This document shows positions 55,946 through 64,000 of a stretch of DNA of 64,000 nucleotides, in pieces. Location of the stretch: positions 3,092,001 through 3,156,000 of the forward strand of contig NC_080571.1 of NCBI RefSeq assembly GCF_030247185.1, in the 5' to 3' direction. A program made the translations under genes and the position numbers. The notes under the pieces are model-generated. The model had not been told where the DNA came from. It saw only the letters and a program-made list of their open reading frames with translations, and made no database searches. Position 1 is the first letter of the stretch. Every line of letters begins with the position of its first letter. This stretch comes from Malaya genurostris (lineage: Eukaryota > Arthropoda > Insecta > Diptera > Culicidae).

Positions 55946-58774
55946 CCGATTAATCAAAGTTTTTTTAATTAATCGTTGTTCACACAAATATAGTAATGCT
56001 GAAATTTACCCCAAGAAAATAAAATTCCTGGAGATATTATTCGTGCTCTATGGAAATTATTCTTCATACAAACTTTTGTTTATTCATTTCAGATTCAATA
56101 CATCATGTTATAATACTACGACTAACAGTCAGCTTGTCGAGTAATTGAATAAATTTATAATACTGTTGAGGCAATAGGAGAATGACATATATTACATATT
56201 TGTAAAGAATTTCCAAAATTAGATTTGACATTGGTTTATTCAGCTCGGTTTTAACGTTGAAGGTCGTTCAACGGACAAAATTTGGTGTTACAAAAATTTA
56301 GAATTGTTATCAGATGTGGTAGAGAGATTTGGTAAAGGTAGTCGTCAATAAACATTGCTTTCGGTTCAGCCAAAAGTTTCAGTATCAGCAGTAGTTAGTG
56401 CTACTGACAAAATATTATCAAGTCCTTTTTGTCATTTAAAAGAGAAACGGAGTCAGCATGAATAAATTAAGATTACGATATACACTACCAAAAACAGACA
56501 TATTCAGACACAAACGAATTCATGTATGGTTTAACTAATTGATTTAACCGAAATGTCAGACAAGAAATAATTCTAGTCTGCTTCCGTCAAGAAGTGATTA
56601 AGACGCTCCGTCTTTAGTCAAATTGCTTACCTGTCGAATTTATTTTCTGTTATCACATATTTCACACACTACGATACAAAACCTGCACTGTTTATATTTT
56701 GTATACACACAGCTGTTTTGGAATCAACTTCTGTTCTCTTTTTGGAGAGCCGAACATCACTCACTAACACATGCGATTCACCCTCAATGTTTATCTCCGT
56801 TTTTCGCTATCGCAAAGCAACAGAGCGTTTTATGGGGGTAGATTGAGCAAAGTCGGAACTCTATGAAAGCTCATTTACGATGCACGAAGACCACACAGAC
56901 TCCTGCCGAGTCGAGATAATGAAGAAACATATTTTCTTATCGCTAAAAATTTTGGTTAGCTGTCATACTTGTTTCATTTTGTGTTTCGCATTTGATTCTT
57001 ATCCTAACTGTTTAAAATTAGCTATTTGAATCAGAATCATCGAAAGATTGTTTAATCTTTTAACACCATATGCGAGTTTTCTACTCTTGTACATAATTAT
57101 ACCATCGAAATAAAACGGAAAATCAATACTGGGCTTGGAACAAGTGAACTTAACGTTTTTCACTTATCGGCTCCCAACAAAACTCAAAACAATCGTTTTA
57201 TAGAAACAGCACAGTTTTTCATCACTTCACAATGTTTTTTACATCAAATAGATCGAAATTAGTTGCATCCGTTGTCAGCAAAAATTTTCTACGCATGAAG
57301 CTTTTCAAAATGTCTGTTCACCACACACCGAGAGAGAGTAGTAGGGTTTTCCTCAACGGGCTGAGCCACTTGAAAAAACAGCTCGTATATGCACACCTAT
57401 CACCACTGAAGTATGTTCACCGTGTGACGACGGCAGCAATACACTTCACCGAACGAAGCCGTTTGTGTTCTACTTCACAGCTGTACCCGAGGTAGGGTAT
57501 GGTTATGAATTACTCTTCAAAAACATAAATAGATAAAATATAACATGGACTTAACAAAAAATCAGGAATGAATGCGAAATAATGTAATTTGTATGTTAAT
57601 CCATTGACGTTCATCAGTGACGGATTTTACGGAGAATCTGTAAGGAGTGCGTTCACGTTCGAATAATCAACTGAATAAAAAAAAAACATCGTTCTCAGTG
57701 CAACTCCAGTAGATTTTGTTGAGCCGCATCGGTCCGATCATTGAGTCCAACATTGGCCCGAGCCTAGCGCTTTGATCGGGCCTTTTTCAGTCAATTGTTC
57801 ACCATTTTCATCGCAACTGCGTCAGCATTAGAACCTCACCCCAATCAGATCCAGTCAGAGCGAAATCACACATTCAGCATAACATGTCGAATGTATGAGT
57901 ATTTAGTGCTGCTATTTTCGCGCGCATAAATTCTCCCTTTTTCTCACATTTTTGTTCGTACGAGTTTTAATATGGGAACTGGACTCATGGTGCTACGCTT
58001 GTATAAATGTATGTCGCTTATGTTTTTTCAAGAGATGAATATGTTGATAATATGGTGTCTTTGTGTCCCCCATAGCGCTCCGTAGAAAACTTGACAGTTC
58101 CTAAAAGGACCAGTTGTCCGACGAAATCGGGGTCTTGAAAATCGACCGATTAGTTTTGCGAATAAGGTGACTAACACATTCTCGAATGTGTTATGTAGGC
58201 ATATTAATCGGCAGTTTTAATACAAAACTCCCAATATTAAACTCCCGACTAATACACCTCTAAGTCGTACCAACTTGACCAATTTGTACAAGATTAAGTC
58301 TTTTTACTAAACCGGCTGACAACGCTAATGTTAAACTCCCATAAGCGTCTGTGCAACGAATGGTCAATTAATCGATGGACCCGTCTGCCGATTGTACCGT
58401 CGAAACCCTATTAAGTCGATGCAATGTGCGTTCTTCTACTTATCTTTCATATTTTGTTTTTGATTAGATCTATTTTGAATGTGAAAAAAAAGTTGGTTTT
58501 CACTTCAACACACGTATTAATTTGGTATTTACCTTCAGCTGAATATAAAAATTTCAATATTTCAATATTTAACGTAAAACCAAACTCACTTGTTTCCTCC
58601 AAATGGTGCGATGTGCTGGTATCACCAACATGCGCAGCGCAAAAAGTCAGTATAAATGCGCTGGTCATTAGAAAAGGGCAAATATTTTATGTCATTTCAG
58701 ATTTGACAATCTTCACTTAAACGTTTGCACGTCCTGACAGTCTTCTGGTGTGTACATGTGACTGTGACTGCCAA
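55946..58774. other. Unassigned intergenic stretch
   Basis: I see no supported exon. Around 56740-57480 the sequence is less AT-rich with Lys/Arg/His-rich open frames that I do not trust. A small hairpin AACACATT-CTCG-AATGTGTT lies at about 58171-58192. Confidence 0.35.
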
Positions 58775-59097
58775 GGAACCCTTTAAGAAATAAACGTCCA
58801 ACGGAAGTCCTTGGTTGGTCCAATACGTTGAACCGTTGGCCCGTTGAATGTTCAATAAATTGTCGAAAGGTCTCCTGGGACTTTCGTTTGCCGATTTTGA
58901 AACAGACCATTGAACCAAGTGCCATTTTTTTTTCGTTCAACGAACTTGATTGTTGAGCCATTTTTAATGTGAGAAGTTGGAGCCTCGTTGGACTAGTTTT
59001 ACAGGAGAATTTTGAAAGTGTCTATCATTTCAAATAAACACTACATACCTGTAGAATACTTCTACTTCGCGTAGAATTGCAACACATTTTCTTTTCA
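58775..59097. repeat. Long dispersed repeat, copy 1
   Basis: Shares CCTTGGTTGGTCCAATA, TTTCGTTTGCCGATTTTGAA, TTTTTAATNTGAGAAGTTGG, TTGGACTAGTTTTAC and ATACTTCTACTTCNCGTAGA with 59785-60110, same orientation, start-to-start distance about 1 kb. Just downstream is an ACGCCCAACGCCCTACGCCC short tandem (about 59203-59230). Confidence 0.8.
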
Positions 59098-59784
59098 TAT
59101 GAACAAAACACCCAACTTTCACACTATTTTTGTAGGAAAAACAACAACAAACTGTTCTAACAAACTTTACGAGTATTTCGTTTGATATTTCGTTCAACAA
59201 ACGCCCAACGCCCTACGCCCAACGCCCAACAAGATCTAACCGCATTCCCAGTGAGAAACGAAATGGTCAAAACGCAACCGTCCGACAGATGTCTTTTGAG
59301 CAGAAATAATAAAACATTTTCTAATGCAGTGGAATTTAATTGAATTTATTTTCTTTCAAAGATCTTGTTCATTCCATTGACCGCTTCGAAAAAGTAATTT
59401 TTCGACCCACATTTCTGGTACTTCCGGGACCGACATCACCAAAATGAGTTTTCTTTTTATCAACTAACGAAAGTTACAAAGTTTTTAAAAATGATGGCAT
59501 TAGGGCATATCCAGTAGTGTTCTAGTTCTAGATGCATAATTTATGTCAGTTTTAAAATTTAAATCTATAAATTATAACAAAATAAACTGGCAGTCCAAGC
59601 AGCGTTTTATCTGTGTTTCAAATATAGAAAAATAGAACAGGTGACCTAACGGTGTGTTTCACAACTAGACGCGAACGTGTGCGAGGATGATGATTGCAAA
59701 TTGAGCTGTCAAAATGCAACGGAAAGCCAATTTTCATTTGTAAAACAAGTTTCCGCTTGTAAAATCATATGAAACCCTCTTAGA

Positions 59785-60110
59785 AAAAAACGTTCAACGG
59801 TGGTCCTTCATTGGTCCAATATGTTGGATCATTGGTCCAATGAAAGTCCAATCAACCGTTCAACGGGAGGCCAACACGGTAATGTTACGTTACGCCTTCG
59901 TTTGCCGATTTTGAAACAGACCGTTGTACCGAATGCGTTCAACAAACCCGGAAGACAGAGATCCATTGTTGATCCATTTTTAATATGAGAAGTTGGAGTC
60001 CCGTTGGACTAGTTTTACTGCAGAATTTCTGAAGTTTTTTCCACTTATTTTTTTAAACTAGCACTACATACCTGCACAATACTTCTACTTCACGTAGAAT
60101 AACAACAAAT
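59785..60110. repeat. Long dispersed repeat, copy 2
   Basis: Counterpart of 58775-59097. The first 100 bases contain repeated GGTCCAATNN words with inverted CCGTTCAACGG patterns. The sequence from 60111 to 61130 holds no supported exon; 60985-61025 has a fragment of the 15.2/38.6 kb repeat family (GTTCAGCCATTTCCGAGAAA). Confidence 0.75.
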
Positions 60111-61130
60111 TTTCTTTCTATGTAAAGGTAACATACTATTTTTAAAGAGAAAAAACAATAACAAACAATTCTCCTCCTCTGTTATTTTTGCAGTATCCAG
60201 ATTCCTCTTCAAACAATGAAAATTTCCTGTTCAGATGTCAACATGTGAGGAAATGTTGTGCCGATCATTTTCAAATGATTTTATCCTTCGCCTACATTAT
60301 GAAATATCACTTGAAGGACCATAGGGGTGCGTAAACCTAACCAAATATGCGGTATTTTGAAAATAAATAGCTCTTTACCGCCTTTTCATTCCTCCAGCGT
60401 TCTGAATAACCAAACAAACTCCGGATCGCGATATTGGTAAACATATCATCTTTAGATTTAGATTGCCAATAGCAACCGATGAGAACATACTTTTCAATAG
60501 TACCATTCAGTTCAACGAGATCAAAAAATTTTACTATGTGTGTATGCACTCAATTTTCTCTGATGGCTGCGCTGATTCCTAACAGAATTAGATTCTTGTT
60601 AAAAATCACATGAACCCATATCTGAGATAGAACTTTTTCTGCATCCGGATTCGGATCCAGAAGTACAAAGTGTTTTAAACAAAAACTGTGCTCTAAACTT
60701 TCTACAAAATGGCTCAACCGATTTTCAAAAAATTAAATTCGAGTAAAAGATGTTTCATTTTTATTCGAATTACGCGTACAAGGTGAAAAACGTTGGAACA
60801 AACATTTCGAGAGTTTATTTAAATAAGTGATAAGTTTATAATGTTAAAAGGGTCTGATTACTAATCATGCAAAGTTAACTCAAGTTATCATATAAGTGGT
60901 ACGTAACCTTTAAAACTTATCTCAAAACTAAAAACATTTGTAGATCCTGTTGATCATTACTCCACTAGATGCAGTTGGTTGGTTTTGTCACATCTACAGT
61001 TCAGCCATTTCCGAGAAAAGGTGAGCATATATAGTGAGAGAATAAAAAGGTCCAGCAATTTTGTTTCTTTTGTATAGAGAAAGGCAAATATAATTCGAAC
61101 AGACGCAAAAACATTTAATAAATTAGGTTG

Positions 61131-61136
61131 TTTATT
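61131..61136 (-). promoter_or_regulatory. Candidate polyadenylation signal of the zinc-finger gene
   Basis: TTTATT on the plus strand (AATAAA on minus) lies about 220 nt past the stop codon at 61357. Confidence 0.4.
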
Positions 61137-61356
61137 TAGTTGCCTTGCCATAGTTGAGACTACATCCTCCAGTAGCAGATTGGTTTTGGAGTAATAAAAT
61201 GTTAAAAAAAATGTCACTTCGTTGATTCAATGGCTGGTGCCATTGTTAACAAATGCTGTTGTTTATAAATGATTTGTGTGTTATTGAATGATTCGACTGA
61301 CTGCTCTATACGAAAGAAAGAAAAAGACCATTCCAACGATCATGTACTCTTACTCA

Positions 61357-63303
61357 TCAGTTATATAGCAAGTCCAGCTTGATTGAATCGATTGCTTCCA
61401 AGGTTTCTCCATCGAAATCGATCACATCCTGCGGATTGGGAGACAGTAAGCACAAACTTTCAATCCGTGGGACAATGTTATTTTCGCCGGTACCACACGA
61501 CTGGGCTTGTACCTGTTGTTGATGTGGCTCCGGATGTTCTATAGAATCGAAAAGCGCTTCGGTTTGTTCATAGCTGGTAGATTGATTCCCGATTCCCATC
61601 TTGTCGTACGATTCGTTCAACAGTTCGTCTAAGGTACGGTTGATGTACTCATCCGATTTGGCTACTTCCGCCTGGTCATTACTCTCGTTCGACGGCGGAG
61701 GTTGGTCTGAATCGCTCATCGCGTATGATGTATCGTGGAGATTCGGAAGAATGGCCGATGATTGCAAAAGTTTTTGCAGTAAATCACCCGTCTGTCGGAC
61801 CACAGTTCCGGGCGGTTGCGCCGGGCACTTATGAGTTCGCTGGGAGACTTTGTAGCGGAAGCTTTTATCGCATGCGGTGCATTTGTATGGTTGCGTGTTG
61901 GTATGAATACGTCTATGAACCAGATACGAAACTCGCTGCCGAAAGCACTTGCCTAGAAAAGAATGCAACATTCTTTAGAGTGTGGTTATTCGGAATTCAT
62001 ACTGCACGATTACCACAGGTTTCGCAAGAGAACGGTTTCTCTCCGCTGTGAATTCGTTCGTGATTATGCAGTGTGGAAAGTTCCTTGAATGCCCGACCAC
62101 AAACGGAACAAACATGTGGTTTTTCGTCGCTATGATACAACAAATGTTTGTGATACGACTGCTGGAAGGTGAAAGACTTTCCACAAATTTGACAAGAGTA
62201 CGGCATTTCCCCTTAAAAATGGAGCAGATTTTACGGTAAAGTTGTGGAAGTATTTTCTACTTACCTGTATGTAGTCGTTTGTGTTTTTTAAGGAAGTACT
62301 TCGTCGTAAAACTTTTCAGACAGACATCACACTCCCACTGTTTGTTGGTGTCCATTCCTGTGATTAGAGATTGTGGTGAAGCTTGAGAAGGAGAGGGAAC
62401 ATCGGAACTGCCATCTGGTGATGGTACGCTAGAAGGACTATCATTTATAGTAGCACGTTCCACGACTTGCTGGTGTTGATTCGCGACGTAGATAAATTCA
62501 GTCAGTTGCCGTGGATCCAATATCTTGATAATCTGTGATTGTCCGTTGGAGTTAGCAATCGTGAGTGTTGATTGCTGCTGATGTGATTGATGTTGATGTT
62601 GAGGTTGCGTTGGGACTGTTTGTACATTACTTTGCGTATTGCATTGCATTGCATCATGACATTGATATGCAGGCACCGTAGTGGTGCTTGTGACCATTGC
62701 AGTAGTGCTCTCATTACATCTATTTTCCGTTGAATTCAGTTTATGGCGTCCTAGATGTACTACTCGCATATGAATCTTAAGTGACCCCTTCATCCGAAAT
62801 GCTTTGGGACACATGCTGCACGGAAAGAGACCATTCGATTTATCCACCTGGATCATAGATCCTTGAGAAATCATAGGACTACCGCCAGGCGTACTGTGAT
62901 ACTCGTGAAATACAGATGTGTGCATTCTTAGAAAATTCTGATCTTGGAATTGATCTCCGCAAATATCGCACTTTGCGGTATTCAATATTAATTGCGTATC
63001 TGGAGAGTATTGATTCATGCTGACACCTGCTGCTACTTCCTTCTTTGGTTTTCTAACATTCTTTAGTGAATTCGTAATCGTAGTTTTATTCCTATCCAGA
63101 CTCGTGGTGCAGTCATCCTCTTGACCGAGAATCGAGTGGCCAAAAAGATGAATTGTCAATTTATCTAGTCCTAGCAATTGATCAGCACAGATCGGACATT
63201 TCAATGGCCGCGATGTAGCCTTCAGTAGACTGATACGTAAGGCATCGATGTTAGGAAAGTTGGTCTGACAACACAATGGACAGGATAAGCTTTTGGTGCA
63301 CAT
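61357..63303 (-). CDS. C2H2 zinc-finger protein, 3 exons, probable transcription factor
   Basis: Exons 62265-63303, 62014-62211 and 61357-61952 on the minus strand give 610 residues; junction codons rebuild the linker HTGEMPYSC and the finger CETCGKCFRQRVS. The N-terminus has two cysteine-rich knuckles (CPLCCQTNF..., CPICADQLLGLDKLTIHLFG). These are followed by C2H2 fingers CDICGDQFQDQNFLRMHTSV and CSMCPKAFRMKGSLKIHMRV, a Gln/His-rich spacer of about 100 residues, then four consecutive fingers (CDVCLKSFTTKYF, CQICGKSFTFQQS, CSVCGRAFKELS, CETCGKCFRQRV) with TGE/SDE/SGE-type linkers. A last finger, CTACDKSFRYKVSQRTHKC, ends in Cys instead of the second His. The C-terminal 150 residues are acidic with a hydrophobic end (SIKLDLLYN), a possible activation region. 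The tandem fingers imply sequence-specific DNA binding in the nucleus; I cannot name the orthologue. Confidence 0.9.
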
Positions 63304-63951
63304 TTTGATTCGATTTTCAGAACACTTTTATAGTGGAATGCTTCCCAGAATGAAGAAAAAAATCACTACTGATTTGTCCTCCACATTTTAATCGACCGAA
63401 AATTTTCACATCTTTTCTTTCTCGACTTACATATGGCGATTGGTAAATTTTCCCTCTCATTTTTCCTCTTGACCGAGCAAGGATGCGCCAAAAGCAGTGA
63501 GAATTTGTAGGCCAAGTGAACCGTTCGCGCAGATCTCTGTCATGTCAGGCACCAAAACATGAGAGACGCGGAAAGTAAAAATAGATCCGTTATTATGAGT
63601 CCTCGCTTTTCCCTTTATAGTAAATCTCGCAAATAATCAAAGCTTTTGCTCCAGTTTCCTATAATACCGCGTGTTTACCAAACGTTAAGATCAACCAAAA
63701 ATTGGCATATTCTAGAGGAATGCAAAAATATGCAACATGTGGTTCCAATCGCTTTTCACGCTATCACGCTTGCGTCGCGATGTTACCGCAGTCACCTCCG
63801 CTAGCAACGTAGCAACCGTATCGACTTCGTTGTCACGTTGAAAAACACATTGTTGTGGAAAAATAATTCCTTTTACTGGTAGAAAAAAAAAACTGAAATC
63901 TTGTTCTTCGGTATCTTCGTGTCCGTCAGGTTGTAACGCGAATTTGCGAAA
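63304..63951. promoter_or_regulatory. Divergent promoter region between the zinc-finger gene and a + strand start
   Basis: About 650 bp separate the minus-strand ATG (63303) from a plus-strand ATG (63952). Both sides look like 5' flanks. I see no clear TATA box. Confidence 0.4.
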
Positions 63952-64000
63952 ATGTCTCAACCGTATGTGATCCGGGTAATGGAAGAGATGGGCTGGGGTA
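63952..64000 (+). CDS. Possible start of a + strand gene, cut by the window edge
   Basis: GAAAATGTCTCAACCG opens a frame MSQPYVIRVMEEMGWG that runs to the last base. The context (AAAATG) and its divergent position favour a real start, but 16 codons are too few to identify a product, and a GTAATG inside could be a donor. Confidence 0.35.
   Translation, partial: MSQPYVIRVMEEMGWG

Noticed and set aside
57232..57495. 87-codon plus-strand open frame starting MFFTSNRSKL
   Set aside because: No family resemblance, no splice context, and a basic composition typical of chance frames; not listed as a gene.
1..64000. A new multi-gene defence or metabolic system
   Set aside because: The intact genes are unrelated conserved housekeeping or regulatory genes, and the accessory DNA is explained by transposable elements; nothing supports a coordinated novel system.

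Overview
The window looks like an AT-rich arthropod nuclear genome, most likely a dipteran and probably a culicid mosquito. That assignment is my inference from short introns with GT/AG borders, insect-like versions of conserved eukaryotic proteins, and a dense load of non-LTR, mariner, hAT-like, Penelope-like and tRNA-derived repeats. There are no bacterial operons or ribosome binding sites, and I saw no CRISPR array, rRNA gene or intact tRNA gene.

Layout. 1-2423: two convergent housekeeping genes, a TMEM256 homologue (+) and the Rab geranylgeranyltransferase beta subunit (-). 2560-9400: gene-poor, made of fold-back and hairpin elements, a decayed LINE fragment (-), and a large inverted repeat with a younger element nested inside it. 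9519-13830: an eight-exon SAFB-like gene (SAP domain, RRM, Arg/Glu-rich coiled coil, Arg/Gly/Asp/Tyr-rich tail), with evidence for a short isoform ended by intronic polyadenylation. 14380-20345: MITEs, a degenerate tandem repeat, a second LINE fragment (+) and a nested inverted-repeat element. 22090-30603: a ten-exon TRIP12/Ctrip HECT E3 ubiquitin ligase (-), the largest gene, about 2,621 residues. 30640-61130: about 30 kb with no convincing protein-coding gene. It holds nested MITEs, a 550-bp tandem duplication, mariner-type transposase remnants, tRNA-like SINEs, a Penelope-like endonuclease fragment with a hammerhead-like motif, a perfect 27-bp hairpin and several repeat pairs. 61357-63303: a C2H2 zinc-finger protein gene (-). 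Its upstream region is shared with a possible + strand gene that starts at 63952 and runs off the window.

The genes are functionally unrelated: membrane protein, Rab prenylation, nuclear RNA/chromatin-scaffold protein, ubiquitin ligase and transcription factor. I rebuilt the exons by hand from splice consensus, reading phase and protein-family similarity. In every multi-exon model the summed exons give an uninterrupted frame (173, 332, 809, 2,621 and 610 residues).

I found no clear new multi-gene system. The most interesting signals are: a 19-bp exact inverted repeat beside intronic polyadenylation signals in the SAFB-like gene; a 96-nt in-frame, stop-free intron in TRIP12; an 18-nt motif found four times, twice inside inverted-repeat loops; a MITE family with 7-bp target duplications, one copy of which sits in the anticodon-loop position of a tRNA-like sequence; and a hammerhead-ribozyme-like core downstream of the Penelope-like fragment.
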